The position numbers and the translations under genes are program-made. Shown here piece by piece: positions 8,271 to 16,862 of a DNA stretch of 40,754 nucleotides (within the stretch, counting starts at the first letter, position 1; the number at the start of each line of letters is the position of its first letter). Source of the stretch: an uncultured bacterium (GTDB taxonomy: Bacteria > Cyanobacteriota > Vampirovibrionia > Obscuribacterales > Obscuribacteraceae); the NCBI GenBank assembly GCA_903835185.1, contig CAILLX010000171.1, forward strand, positions 1 through 40,754, read 5' to 3'. Under the pieces are notes generated by a model. The model did not search any database and was not told where the DNA came from. It saw nothing but the letters and a program-made list of their open reading frames with translations.

Positions 8271-8323
8271 GTAGTGGCGCGTCGGGACGCGCCCGCTGGC
8301 TGTTGGTGGTTCTCGAGCCGCTC
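8271..8323 (-). repeat. decayed double-hairpin element, reverse orientation
   Basis: Just after the membrane-protein stop, GTAGTGGCGCGTCGGGACGC and GCCCGCTGG are the reverse complement of the element's second half. The rest (GGTGGTTCTCGAGCCGCTCC) is a degraded first hairpin. It occupies most of the 148-base gap before the nucleotidyltransferase 3' end. Confidence 0.65.
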
Positions 8324-8397
8324 CAGCTATCGCAACGACTCAAGTGACTGGGAGTGGTGCGCAGCCGATTGTGATGCCGACCGAATTGACAAGCGTG

Positions 8398-9117
8398 CTA
8401 CCGCCCTGCTTTAAGGAAGGTCGTGATAAATAGCTGCTCCAGCTCGGCGGTTACTTCGCTGTGATCTTTGATTGTGTCCATAGTGCGCCAGAAGCAGTGT
8501 GTCTGGTAGGCTTTCAGGCGCCCTTGCTTGGCTAGAGTCGGGAAGGTTACCTCTTCATGGTCGCCTTTGTCTGGCAAGAGATCGAGCAGAGATTGATCAA
8601 GCACATAAATACCAGCGTTGATTAAGAACGGTAGCTCCGGCTTCTCTCTGAAGCCGGTGATGGTTGCATCAGGTGCGCACTCAACTATTCCGTACGGACT
8701 GCGCAACGGCACTGTTGCCAGAGTAGCAAGTTGTCCGTGTTTTCTGTGAAAGTCGAACAGTTCGGCTAAAGCCAGATTGGTGATCAAGTCTCCATTAAGT
8801 GCGATCACCGGTCCATCGTAACCTTTGATGTGCCGCAACGCTTGCTTGATAGCGCCTCCGCGACCGAGCGGCTCAGACTCCACCAGATATTCAATTTGCA
8901 CCTGCCAGCGGCTGCCGTCGCCAAAGTGATCGCGAATTACTTCATGCCTGTAGCCGCAGCAGATGATGATGTTGGTGATTCCGTAGGATTTGAGCCACTG
9001 AATCTGATATGAAAGCAGCGGTCTGCCTAAAAGATCAATCATTGCCTTGGGGCGATCTTCAGTAAACGGTCTTAGCCTTTCCCCTTTGCCGCCAGCGAGA
9101 ATGATTGCCTGTTTCAT
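8398..9117 (-). CDS. sugar-1-phosphate nucleotidyltransferase (NTP_transferase family)
   Basis: This 239-residue enzyme has the RmlA/ManC/MurU-type nucleotidyltransferase fold. The N-terminal AIILAGGKGERLRPFT is the nucleotide-binding loop. KAMIDLLGRPLLSYQI supplies the phosphate-binding lysine and substrate region, ALNGDLITN carries the metal-binding Asp, and GFREKPELPFLINAGIYVLD is the sugar-binding part. The length fits the short class with no C-terminal left-handed helix. It makes an NDP-sugar from sugar-1-phosphate and NTP; whether the sugar is mannose, glucose, heptose or MurNAc cannot be told. The ATG at 9117 follows AAGGAA; a TTG one codon upstream is less likely. It lies beside two membrane glycosyltransferases and may feed them. 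Confidence 0.85.
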   Translation of the reverse strand: MKQAIILAGGKGERLRPFTEDRPKAMIDLLGRPLLSYQIQWLKSYGITNIIICCGYRHEVIRDHFGDGSRWQVQIEYLVESEPLGRGGAIKQALRHIKGYDGPVIALNGDLITNLALAELFDFHRKHGQLATLATVPLRSPYGIVECAPDATITGFREKPELPFLINAGIYVLDQSLLDLLPDKGDHEEVTFPTLAKQGRLKAYQTHCFWRTMDTIKDHSEVTAELEQLFITTFLKAGR

Positions 9118-9164
9118 CAATGTGATTTCCTTGTAAGTGCTGAGATTGAGACAGTAGCTTGAAA

Positions 9165-9725
9165 TTATTGTTTGTGCTGCGCAGTGCTTGGGCTGGTGGC
9201 AAGATGAGCATTAATGATTGTTATGCTGGTTGGATCTTTCTTGTCTGCAACGAGGTCAGCGCTGCAGCTTGGACCGATATTATAGTGTTCGGTGCCCGAT
9301 TGTTGTTTTGCGTCAGGCTTGCTTGCTGACAGTGGCAGGTTGGTAAGGTCGGCAGGGAGTAGCTGTTTGAGAGTTGCCAGAGCAGCCGTGTGGGAGACAG
9401 GTGATGCCAGGTGGTAAACCTGTATTTCGTAGACCTGTCCGTCGCGGCATTGCACTATATATTGCCCACCAAACTTGTCTGATTTGCGGCTGAGGTACTG
9501 ATCTTTGCCGCCAAAAGTGCCTTTAGAATCTGGGGCAAAACTAAATATTGCTTTCTTCACATTTTCTTCTGGAATGCCAACCCGGACATACTCAAATGCC
9601 AGATAACCCCTTGGCTGCGTGAGAGCTGACTGAGATGTGCTTGATTTCTTGCAGGCAGATGTAAACAGCACGGCAGTGCTAACAGCAAGCAAGATGTTAA
9701 TAGGAATGAGAAAGTTTGTTTTCAT
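9165..9725 (-). CDS. exported lipoprotein-like protein of unknown function
   Basis: This 186-residue protein starts with a Lys, a hydrophobic stretch (FLIPINILLAVSTAVLF) and TSAC followed by KKSS. That resembles a lipoprotein signal, though the -3 residue is Thr rather than Leu, so lipidation is uncertain. The mature part has a YVRVGIPEENVKKAIFSFAP segment, similar in style to small periplasmic proteins with a 'G-x-x-x-x-x-V-x-x-x-x' helix near the start. Four cysteines, including one in QCRDGQVYEI and one in GPSCSADLV, could form disulfides. No family is recognised. It follows the SbcD-like gene on the same strand after about 110 bases. Confidence 0.6.
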   Translation of the reverse strand: MKTNFLIPINILLAVSTAVLFTSACKKSSTSQSALTQPRGYLAFEYVRVGIPEENVKKAIFSFAPDSKGTFGGKDQYLSRKSDKFGGQYIVQCRDGQVYEIQVYHLASPVSHTAALATLKQLLPADLTNLPLSASKPDAKQQSGTEHYNIGPSCSADLVADKKDPTSITIINAHLATSPSTAQHKQ

Positions 9726-9837
9726 TACCGGACCGATTTGACCTTAGCTACCACACTGCGAAACACCGGAACTGATATAACGCGAGTAAGTTGCTGATTA
9801 TAACTGCATCAATAGTAAAGAACTTGAAGATTGAGAG

Positions 9838-11073
9838 CTACTCATCTGCAGGAGAGCGCAACTGGCTCATCAAATCACTTACATGCCTGAGCAGTCTCTC
9901 CTTGCGATCTGGAGCAATTTCGGTGAAATATGCCTCCAGTGCAGCAAGCGGTGCGGTGCCGGCGCTTTCATTAATCTGAGGCAGTCGTCGGGGACGATCT
10001 GGAGCTACCACTTCAGGCTGAAGGCGAACAGACATTGCAGCGGAGGCGCTGGCACGGACCCGCTGCTCGTCCAGCTCTGGTATTTGATCTTGTCGCATCT
10101 TGTAATGCACGCGTAAAATGCAGCCAGGTGAAACTTTGGCGGCTATCTGCTTGCATAGCTGTTCTGTTATCTGCGTGCACTGGCACAAGTCGGCATTGAC
10201 AGTTGCAAACGGGCGCGGGTTAATCGAGTGAAACTCCCAGGAGCTTTTGTGACGCGAGAGGAGAAGATGAATGAAGCCTTTGTCTTCCTCGCTTTCACCA
10301 GAGTCGATGCGTTCGAGACTGCCTGCATAGACTATTGCTGGAGCATCCTGACGAATAACCTGGTGCTTGTGAACATGACCGAGTCCCACGTAATCAATAC
10401 GATCGTCAATAAAGATATCAGTCGGAAAAGTTAAAGCGTAGCCGAGAAGAAGCTCTTGCTCAATTCCGGCAACAGCTCTGTCTACAGTCATGTGTGCAGT
10501 CACTAACGATGGCAGGCAAGGATCGAGGGACTCGTAATATGCACGGAGAATAGTGCTGACATGGTCGATTAGAATCTTGTCGATTGAAGCTGCAGGCATT
10601 GTCAAGTATTTGTCGACTGCCGCCAGCAGATGGTGGCGAGTGATATGCGGCAGTCCTATGAGCTGAAAAGCACCGTGGGTGGTATCAATCTTTGTGCAGA
10701 CGGGACGATCGATAATTAAGACGCCAGGGACTTCCAGGCTCTGAAATACTGACATGGCATGGCTTGATGAAGCTCTCAAGAGCTGATCATGGTTGCCTAC
10801 AAGCAATATTGATTTCACTCCGGCTGAGGAGAGCCGCTTGAGCTGTGTGGCAAACACTTTCTGATAAGTGGGCTCAGGTGAAGCGTTGCGGTAGGCGTCA
10901 CCCGAAAAAAGAAAAACGTCGCAGCCGTGATCGAGAGTGTAATCAACTGTACGCGAGAGTGCTGAGGCGAAATCTTCAGATCGCGTATTGAGCCCGGTGT
11001 CCGGATTAATCCGTCCGTGACTTTCACCTTGCCCGAAATGAATATCAGATACGTGAATGACCTGAATTGCCAT
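9838..11073 (-). CDS. sbcD: SbcD/Mre11-like DNA repair exonuclease
   Basis: This 411-residue calcineurin-type metallophosphoesterase has the Mre11/SbcD motifs in order: HVSDIHFGQ (motif I), FLFSGDAYRN (motif II), ILLVGNHDQLL (motif III), VTAHMTVD, and YVGLGHVHKHQ (GHxH motif). VYAGSLERIDSGE matches the 'Y-x-G-S-x-x-R-x-x-x-x-E' block that follows in SbcD proteins. These enzymes use two Mn ions to process DNA ends and hairpins and normally work with the SMC-like ATPase SbcC. No sbcC is in the window. The last 90 residues are less conserved and helical. It has an ATG start and is divergent from the secreted-protein gene at 11439. Confidence 0.85.
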   Translation of the reverse strand: MAIQVIHVSDIHFGQGESHGRINPDTGLNTRSEDFASALSRTVDYTLDHGCDVFLFSGDAYRNASPEPTYQKVFATQLKRLSSAGVKSILLVGNHDQLLRASSSHAMSVFQSLEVPGVLIIDRPVCTKIDTTHGAFQLIGLPHITRHHLLAAVDKYLTMPAASIDKILIDHVSTILRAYYESLDPCLPSLVTAHMTVDRAVAGIEQELLLGYALTFPTDIFIDDRIDYVGLGHVHKHQVIRQDAPAIVYAGSLERIDSGESEEDKGFIHLLLSRHKSSWEFHSINPRPFATVNADLCQCTQITEQLCKQIAAKVSPGCILRVHYKMRQDQIPELDEQRVRASASAAMSVRLQPEVVAPDRPRRLPQINESAGTAPLAALEAYFTEIAPDRKERLLRHVSDLMSQLRSPADE

Positions 11074-11438
11074 GGTAGTCCCGTTGAAGTTAGCGTGTTA
11101 AACGCTTAACAATTAATGAGGGTCGAGTTGTGCAGTATCTAAGATTGGGTACCGATGATTGAGCAGTGAATATCGAGTTGCGAGTGCTGATTAGCAGTTG
11201 GCGGTCAACATTGCTGGTCAAACGATTATTGCAGGAGTAATGAGGTCAATATACGTTGAATTAAGCAGTGAAGTAAAATGAAAAAGGGGTTTTCTAACTG
11301 CTTAATTGTGCTGGAGGTGCCGCGGTCAGCGGTCTCTTGGGAGCTCAAAAGGTGCTCTCTGCAGTTTGAGGGAGCATATAATTAAGGTTGTTCCACAGTA
11401 ATGTCGTCTATCTCTGTCGCATGGAGAGTGAAGCGGTC
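11074..11438. other. divergent intergenic region with inverted repeats
   Basis: This 365-base gap separates two divergent genes. It holds an 11-bp perfect inverted repeat (AATTAAGCAGT at 11259-11269, ACTGCTTAATT at 11297-11307), a 6-bp CTCAAA/TTTGAG pair (11344-11370), and a perfect TATAAT at 11377-11382 facing the plus-strand gene. No tRNA or small ORF with a ribosome site was seen. Confidence 0.5.
11377..11382 (+). promoter_or_regulatory. candidate -10 box of the secreted-protein gene
   Basis: TATAAT matches the consensus exactly and lies about 55 bases before the preferred ATG at 11439. No good -35 box is visible at 16-18 bases, so an activator or an AT-independent contact may be needed. 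Confidence 0.4.
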
Positions 11439-12458
11439 ATGGGTAAAGGCGGTTTGTCGGCATCTCTTGGGTTTGTCATAGCAGTTGTGCTGGGTATTGC
11501 TGGCACATTGCCTGCGGAGTCCAAGCTTTCAAGCGAGCAGGTCTCTCAAATTGTTGAAGAGTCGAAAGTTCTTGGTTCGGATACCAGAGTGAGAGTTGAG
11601 ATTAATGATAGCGAGCACGAAGCAGTTATAACTACAATTCGCAACCCAAAGGCAACTGATCGCGATTGTAAGATAGATTCAGTTCTTATTGCCAAGAAGA
11701 TCTTTGATGCTGATCCGCAAGGTTTAGCCAGGGTCAGGGTGGTTTTTTATGATTACAACAATACTAATAACTACAAGCAAGTTGTTGTGCATGAAGCTGA
11801 TGTGAAAGCGTTTGCTTTGCACGTGATTAACCAGGATACTCTGCTTGCCGGACTCGACATGCCCAGCGGGCAGGTCAAGCAGACAAGGTACCCCCCGGGG
11901 CGCCCTAACAAAGATGCCAGTCAGTCGCTGGAGGTCTTGCCTGGCATTTATCATGGCGAACGTATGCAGCTGCTCGGGCAGATCTCAGCTTTGCAGGAAC
12001 GTGGAGTTGGTGTCACACCGTATATGAATCAGTTCTTTCAGATTGAAGAGAAGGTGCGCTCTGGCGATGATGCTGAGGTTATTAAGTTGATGCAGAGCTT
12101 AACTGAAAAGGTCAACTTGCTTTCTGATCAGTACAATAAAGCACAAGAGCAGAAGCGCAGGCAGCGCACACAGGGACAGTCGGGGGCAGCTGGTCCTGAT
12201 CCGTCGTCGCGTGCAGCGCAAGCGAGAGCTGAGTTGGGAGAGTTTGCTCCTGCTTTAGGCCCGCTGTTTTTGCGGCGCTATCGCGTAGCACGCAAAGTGG
12301 CAGACATGAACGATCTCGGGCAGCCGATTGCACCATATAAGCGCCTCTTGCGCGAGCTTGAGGATCTTGCTGCTACAAAGAATAGAGCTGCTCTGGCTGC
12401 TAGACTTAGATGGGCTGAGCATACGCTCGGCTTGCCGTCGTTTGGGGAACCAGAGTGA
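11439..12458 (+). CDS. exported protein of unknown function
   Basis: From the ATG at 11439 the protein has 339 residues and begins with a typical Sec signal: Gly-Lys, then LSASLGFVIAVVLGIAG, then a TLPAES cleavage region. The middle is mixed and polar, including VRVVFYDYNNTNNYKQVVVH, which could be a small beta domain. From about residue 200 it is helical and rich in Gln/Glu/Arg, with a short low-complexity linker (QEQKRRQRTQGQSGAAG). In-frame TTG 11388 and ATG 11421 lie upstream, but they would put polar residues ahead of the signal. No family is recognised. It overlaps rlmD by four bases (GTGA), so the two genes are translationally coupled although their jobs look unrelated. Confidence 0.6.
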   Translation: MGKGGLSASLGFVIAVVLGIAGTLPAESKLSSEQVSQIVEESKVLGSDTRVRVEINDSEHEAVITTIRNPKATDRDCKIDSVLIAKKIFDADPQGLARVRVVFYDYNNTNNYKQVVVHEADVKAFALHVINQDTLLAGLDMPSGQVKQTRYPPGRPNKDASQSLEVLPGIYHGERMQLLGQISALQERGVGVTPYMNQFFQIEEKVRSGDDAEVIKLMQSLTEKVNLLSDQYNKAQEQKRRQRTQGQSGAAGPDPSSRAAQARAELGEFAPALGPLFLRRYRVARKVADMNDLGQPIAPYKRLLRELEDLAATKNRAALAARLRWAEHTLGLPSFGEPE

Positions 12459-13963
12459 AAAATAAGATTACGATAGAAGAGAAGAAGAGCCGATTAGAAA
12501 GAGGTGAGCGACTGGTAGCTACTGTCGAGGCGCTTGCTCCTGGTGGTGAAGGTATCACACATGAGCCTGGCATGGCTGTTTTTGTCGGTCGGGCAGCCCC
12601 TGGCGATCGCATCGAACTGGAACTGTTTGATGTGCGCAAAGATTTTGCCAGGGGAGCAATAGTAGAGATTCTTGAGCGTTCGCCACAACGTGTTGAGCCG
12701 CCGTGCAAACTTTTCAAAGTCTGTGGTGGTTGCCAGTGGCAGCATCTGGACTACTCCTGGCAGATTAAGAACAAGGAAGATATTGGCAGACAGACTGTTC
12801 AACGAATAGGCGGACTTGATCCTGACCTGGTCAAGCCAACTATTGGTGCTGCCAAGCCGCTCTTCTATCGCAATAAGGTCCAGTTCCCGGTCGGCAGTCC
12901 CAGAGGTTCTGATCGCATCCTTGCTGGTTATTACATGCAGGACACGCATGAGCTTGTGAATATCAAGCACTGCCCTGTTCAGCCAGAACCGCTCGATCGT
13001 ATGCTGGCAGCTGTCAAAGCTGTCTGCGAGAAACACAGGCTTACCGCCTATGATGAAAAGAGTCGCACCGGGTTGTTGCGGCATATTATTGCCCGCCACT
13101 CAGTTGCCAGCAATGAAATTCTGGTTACGCTTGTTGTTAATGCCAGGGCAAGTGGCGGTCCTGTAGATGGAACAGGAGTTTCAGGCAGCGGGCCGCTCGA
13201 CCTGTCAGAGATGCAAAAACTGGCACGCTCGCTTATGCAGCAGGTGTCCGAGATTGCAGGAGTTTGTCTCAACTTCAATCCCCACGGCGGCAACAAAATT
13301 ATTGGAGATCAAACTGTAGTGCTGGCAGGTCAGCCATATATTGTCGAGGAGCTTAAGACTAGCCGCAAAGATCTGCCGGAGCGTTTGCAGCAGGGTATAC
13401 AGTTTAAGCTTTCACCAACAAGCTTTTTCCAAGTCAATACTGCCCAGACTTGCACTCTTCTTGAAGAGGTGGCTGCGTGCGTGCTGGCGCCGTCTGGCTG
13501 CGCCTCAGATGTAGTGCCTCTAATTGTCGATGCTTATGCTGGAGTGGGAGCAATTGCCCTCTGGCTCTCGCCGCTGGCTGCCAGGGTTATTGCGGTTGAA
13601 GAATATCCTGCTGCAGTTGCAGATGGGTTGCTCAATCTGGAACTAAATCAAATTGGCAATGTTGAGTTCCGGTCAGGGCGGGTGGAGGAAGTGTTGCCGC
13701 AACTGGCAGACGAGCAAGTAGTTGTGCATGTGCTTGTTCTTGATCCGCCACGCAAAGGTCTTTCATTGGAAGCTCTGGAGAGCGCTCTTGCACTCCGACC
13801 GTTGCGAATTGTATATGTGAGTTGTAATCCGGCTACACTGGCGCGTGATCTGCGGATTTTTGACAAAAACGGGTATAAAACTAAGCAAATCCAACCGGTT
13901 GATATGTTTCCTCAAACCTATCATATAGAGACTGTGACCTTGCTCGAGCAGCAGAAAGACTAA
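12455..13963 (+). CDS. rlmD: 23S rRNA (uracil-C5)-methyltransferase RlmD-like
   Basis: This 502-residue enzyme has the RumA/TrmA architecture. An N-terminal TRAM domain (about 18-75) has ALAPGGEGIT. The iron-sulfur cysteines are C84-x5-C90-x2-C93 in PPCKLFKVCGGCQWQH, with a fourth in KHCPVQPE. The Rossmann methyltransferase part carries SPTSFFQVNT, VDAYAGVGAIALW for SAM, VLDPPRKGL, and the catalytic SCNPATLARDL. The family transfers methyl from SAM to a uracil in 23S rRNA (U1939 in E. coli). The TRAM domain and Fe-S cluster favour RlmD over TrmA, but the exact base cannot be fixed from sequence. An extended stretch at about 220-240 is rich in Gly/Ser. The GTG start overlaps the stop of the upstream gene. 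Confidence 0.92.
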   Translation: MKNKITIEEKKSRLERGERLVATVEALAPGGEGITHEPGMAVFVGRAAPGDRIELELFDVRKDFARGAIVEILERSPQRVEPPCKLFKVCGGCQWQHLDYSWQIKNKEDIGRQTVQRIGGLDPDLVKPTIGAAKPLFYRNKVQFPVGSPRGSDRILAGYYMQDTHELVNIKHCPVQPEPLDRMLAAVKAVCEKHRLTAYDEKSRTGLLRHIIARHSVASNEILVTLVVNARASGGPVDGTGVSGSGPLDLSEMQKLARSLMQQVSEIAGVCLNFNPHGGNKIIGDQTVVLAGQPYIVEELKTSRKDLPERLQQGIQFKLSPTSFFQVNTAQTCTLLEEVAACVLAPSGCASDVVPLIVDAYAGVGAIALWLSPLAARVIAVEEYPAAVADGLLNLELNQIGNVEFRSGRVEEVLPQLADEQVVVHVLVLDPPRKGLSLEALESALALRPLRIVYVSCNPATLARDLRIFDKNGYKTKQIQPVDMFPQTYHIETVTLLEQQKD

Positions 13964-14035
13964 TCTCGGACAGGTCGGGCAGTATTTTGAGGAGTTGGTG
14001 AACAAAGTCTGGGCGGTTGCCAGGGGTCAGAAGTG

Positions 14036-14497
14036 ATGGTTTTGTCTGGAATCTGGAAAGTACAGGAAGATGACCAGGAGCCTTTTCCTGATGGCGTTAT
14101 GATTACGCACGAAAAGCGTCTTGCACCGTCAGCTGTGCAGGATTTATGTGCTTCGGTAGGTTGGAGCAGACGTGAGTCAGACTTAATTGCTCGGGCTCTA
14201 GCCAACAGCATAGCCGTCGTCAGCGCCTGGCAAGAAGGCATTATGGTTGGTTTTGCCCGTGCAACAGGAGACAAAGTTTTCAATGCCACAGTCTGGGATG
14301 TTGCTGTCCGACCGACTTACCAGCGGCGAGGCATAGGACGGCTGCTCATGAAAGAACTGCTCAAGGAGCTGGACTCTTACAATATCCCGCTCATAACTCT
14401 TTATGCCGACCCGGGGAGGGATAGCTTCTACAGGCGGTTCGGCTTTTCAACAGATCCTTCTGGAATTCGTGGCATGTTTCGCGAACGTGTCGAGTAG
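14036..14497 (+). CDS. GNAT-family N-acetyltransferase
   Basis: This protein of about 153 residues shows the GNAT fold. ALANSIAVVSAWQEGIMVGF is the beta2-beta4 region, VWDVAVRPTYQRRGIGRLLM is motif A with the acetyl-CoA pyrophosphate loop (Q-R-R-G-I-G), and ITLYADPGRDSFYRRFGF is motif B. These proteins acetylate an amine of a small molecule or protein; the substrate is unknown. The ATG at 14036 is preferred to the adjacent GTG because AGGGG lies ten bases upstream. It sits between rlmD and rplI on the same strand, and an association with translation is possible but not shown. Confidence 0.85.
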   Translation: MVLSGIWKVQEDDQEPFPDGVMITHEKRLAPSAVQDLCASVGWSRRESDLIARALANSIAVVSAWQEGIMVGFARATGDKVFNATVWDVAVRPTYQRRGIGRLLMKELLKELDSYNIPLITLYADPGRDSFYRRFGFSTDPSGIRGMFRERVE

Positions 14498-14525
14498 GTT
14501 ATACGCCCAGCTCGGATAAGCAACG

Positions 14526-14570
14526 CCCGGGAGCGCAGCGTCCGCCCAATGCCGTCAACTTAGCGCTTAA
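14526..14570 (+). repeat. relic of the GC-rich element's flanking modules
   Basis: GCCCGGGAGCGCAGCGTCC, then GCCC, then AATGCCGTCAACTTAGCGC matches the 3' and 5' flanking modules of the double-hairpin element (compare 32025-32060 and 32141-32173), but the two hairpins are missing. It lies in the gap between the acetyltransferase gene and rplI. Confidence 0.5.
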
Positions 14571-14653
14571 TTAACAAACCCTGCAGGAATCACATCCTGT
14601 GAATGCCCTGTGGTACATTCTTACCTCAGTTCGATTTATACCCGAGGGATGTC

Positions 14654-15103
14654 ATGAAGGTCATACTGCAGCATAATGTCCAAAAACTGGGCAAGGCCGG
14701 CGACGTTGTGGAAGCCGCGCCCGGCTTCTTTCGCAATTTTCTTCAGCCACGCAACCTGGCTGTACTGGCGACAGGGGGCACGCTTAAGAAGAGAGAAGAA
14801 GATCTTGAAGCGTTAAAGAAAAAGGCTGAGCTGGCGCATCAATTTGCTGTCGAGCTTGGTGAAAAGATTACAGCTTTAAGCACAATAAAGATTCAAGCTA
14901 AAGCTGGCGACGGCGGCAAGCTTTATGGCAAAGTCACTAATAAAGAGATTGCCGAAGAGCTGAATAAAGCGCTGGAAACGACTTTGGATAAGCGCTTGAT
15001 TAAGTCGCTTGACGATATCACTGCTCTTGGCAGTTATAAAGTGATTGTCAAAGTGACTGCTGATGTCCAGTCCGACCTTACAGTGGAAGTCGTTCCTGTC
15101 TAA
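14654..15103 (+). CDS. rplI: 50S ribosomal protein L9
   Basis: This 149-residue protein is full length for L9. The N-terminal rRNA-binding domain has the signature KVILQHNVQKLGKAGDVVEA, then PGFFRNFLQPRNLAV. A long connecting helix (KKREEDLEALKKKAELAHQF) follows, then the C-terminal domain with GGKLYGKVTNKEIAEEL. It binds domain V of 23S rRNA near the L1 stalk. The ATG at 14654 has GAGGGA a few bases upstream; the frame is open to 14603 but that start would add 17 residues absent from the family. It is usually found with rpsF, rpsR or dnaB; here it lies alone. Confidence 0.96.
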   Translation: MKVILQHNVQKLGKAGDVVEAAPGFFRNFLQPRNLAVLATGGTLKKREEDLEALKKKAELAHQFAVELGEKITALSTIKIQAKAGDGGKLYGKVTNKEIAEELNKALETTLDKRLIKSLDDITALGSYKVIVKVTADVQSDLTVEVVPV

Positions 15104-15135
15104 GAGTCAGAAGGGTTTGCAGGACAAGAAGTCAA

Positions 15136-15154
15136 AACTCTGGCACGCAGAGTT
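15136..15154. terminator. hairpin between convergent rplI and xseB
   Basis: AACTCTG-GCACG-CAGAGTT is a perfect 7-bp stem with a 5-base loop, 33 bases after the rplI stop. It has no T-run on either strand, so it would be a weak intrinsic terminator or a 3'-end stabilising hairpin. Confidence 0.4.
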
Positions 15155-15349
15155 GTCAGGATTCCTGTGTAAAAGTTGTTCGGTCGCCGGTGCGAAAATA
15201 TTGCCAGGATGCCAGGCAGCTGCTGTCCGCTATTTTTTGCTGCCGAACCATGGTATTGCACGAGCGTAGTGAAGGTCGGTGTGCCGACAAGCCCTCTTCG
15301 GTGCCTCTGTCCTGGTGAGCTTCTGGGTATAGATTGATCTTATACGCTC

Positions 15350-15613
15350 CTAATCAAGATCTTGGCTCTCAACTTTTAGTGGCTCGAGAGCCAAGGTGCC
15401 ATCAGCGCAGCGTTTTAAGACTTCGATCTTTTGTTCGGCCAGCTCGAGAAAGCTCCGGCAGGTGGAGCTCAATTTCATGCCTCGCTCGAACAGGTCGAGA
15501 GCATGCTCAAGCTTTACATCGCTGTCCAATTCGGCGACAACCTTCTCCAGTTCGGACAGGGTGCTTTCAAAATCTGATGGCGCCTGGGTGGGTGTCTGAG
15601 TGTCAGAGTTCAT
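15350..15613 (-). CDS. xseB: exodeoxyribonuclease VII small subunit
   Basis: This 87-residue protein carries the XseB core: FESTLSELEKVVAELDSDVK, then LEHALDLFERGMKLSSTCRS and FLELAEQKIEVL. It forms the helical subunit that packs along the XseA coiled coil. The ATG at 15613 is 19 bases after the xseA stop, and GGAGG at 15626-15630 (minus strand) is well placed. The frame is open further upstream inside xseA but that part is not family-like. With xseA it degrades single-stranded DNA from both ends. Confidence 0.93.
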   Translation of the reverse strand: MNSDTQTPTQAPSDFESTLSELEKVVAELDSDVKLEHALDLFERGMKLSSTCRSFLELAEQKIEVLKRCADGTLALEPLKVESQDLD

Positions 15614-15632
15614 AAAATAGGTATCCTCCAAG

Positions 15633-16862
15633 TTAATACCAGTGGTCATCGATTGCTTTGACCTGGACTTTAAGCTTGCCGTTGCTGAGGAGAACCTCCA
15701 GCTCTTCGCCGACTTGAATGCCTGCGGCGGTGTTGATAATGGTGCCATCCTGTTTGCGGATGACTGCAAAACCGCGCCCGAGCACATTGAGCGGACCGAG
15801 AGCCAGCAGTCTTTCGTGGTTCTGTCGCCATCTGTGTGTACAGGCTGCCACCAGGGCAGCGACAGAGCGCAGGCTGTGTTGATGGCAATTAGACAGGCGC
15901 ATTGAAAAACGTTTTAGCCGCTCCTCATACCTCAGTAGGCTGGCGGTTGGGTCGAGCCGTTCAGTGGCTCTGCGGGCAGCGCTTACAATCTGTTCCATTC
16001 TGGTGGCTAAGCGGTGCGAAAGATTGGACCAGCGCTCGACGAGCTCATTGAGCCCGCGTGCTACAAGCTCAGCAGCAGCTGTTGGGGTAGGAGCTCTCAG
16101 GTCAGCGACAAGATCGCATATGGTTAGATCGACTTCGTGTCCGACACCTGAGATGATAGGAATTGATGAGCTTGCAACTGCACGGGCAACTATTTCAGTA
16201 TTAAAAGACCAGAGATCTTCAATAGATCCACCGCCTCTGGCTACAAGAATGACATCTAGATTGCCGAGCTGCTCGAGGTTGGCAATCGCCTGGGCTATTT
16301 CTTCTGGCGAACCTTCACCTTGCACCTTAGCCGGGCTTATTATCACTTCTACGTTGCGGTTGCGCCGTGACAGGGCGCTCAATATGTCTTGCAGAGCTGC
16401 CCCGGCCAGCGAAGTGACGACCCCGATACGGCGTGGAAGAAGCGGAATTGGACGTTTGCGCGAGGCATCAAGCAAACCTTCAGACTCAAGCTTGCTGCGC
16501 AGCTGCTCGAAAGCTAGCTGCCACTCACCTACTCCTACCGGCTCGAGAGAAGTGACTACAAACTGATAAGCGCCGCGTGGAGGCCAGACGCTCAGTTTGC
16601 CGCGCGCAACTACCATGAGTCCGTCTTCAAGCTCAAACTTAATCTGCTGGTTGGCATTTTTAAAGCAGACGCACGGTATGGTGGCGTCTCTATCTTTTAG
16701 AGAGAAGTACCAGTGCCCGGATGGATAAACTTTGGCGTTGCTCACTTCTCCTACTACAGCCACGCGCTCAAACACATCCTCTAATAAGGTGCGAATTTGA
16801 GCTGTAAGCTCGGATACTGTCAAGACAGACTGCAGCGTGCTCGTATTTTGTAAGCTGTACAC
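15633..16862 (-). CDS. xseA: exodeoxyribonuclease VII large subunit
   Basis: This 409-residue protein has the full XseA layout. The N-terminal OB-fold has VAVVGEVSNAK and SGHWYFSLKD. The catalytic core has RRIGVVTSLAGAALQDIL, DVILVARGGGSIEDLWSFN, and PIISGVGHEVDLTICDLVAD followed by RAPTPTAAAEL, the most conserved blocks of the family. A coiled-coil C-terminal part follows, ending in LGRGFAVIRKQDG. It starts with a GTG at 16862 with no strong ribosome site. It forms an operon with xseB. Confidence 0.95.
   Translation of the reverse strand: MYSLQNTSTLQSVLTVSELTAQIRTLLEDVFERVAVVGEVSNAKVYPSGHWYFSLKDRDATIPCVCFKNANQQIKFELEDGLMVVARGKLSVWPPRGAYQFVVTSLEPVGVGEWQLAFEQLRSKLESEGLLDASRKRPIPLLPRRIGVVTSLAGAALQDILSALSRRNRNVEVIISPAKVQGEGSPEEIAQAIANLEQLGNLDVILVARGGGSIEDLWSFNTEIVARAVASSSIPIISGVGHEVDLTICDLVADLRAPTPTAAAELVARGLNELVERWSNLSHRLATRMEQIVSAARRATERLDPTASLLRYEERLKRFSMRLSNCHQHSLRSVAALVAACTHRWRQNHERLLALGPLNVLGRGFAVIRKQDGTIINTAAGIQVGEELEVLLSNGKLKVQVKAIDDHWY

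Noticed and set aside
15614..15787. N-terminal extension of xseB
   Set aside because: The extra 58 residues are the xseA coding region in another frame; the family start is the ATG at 15613.
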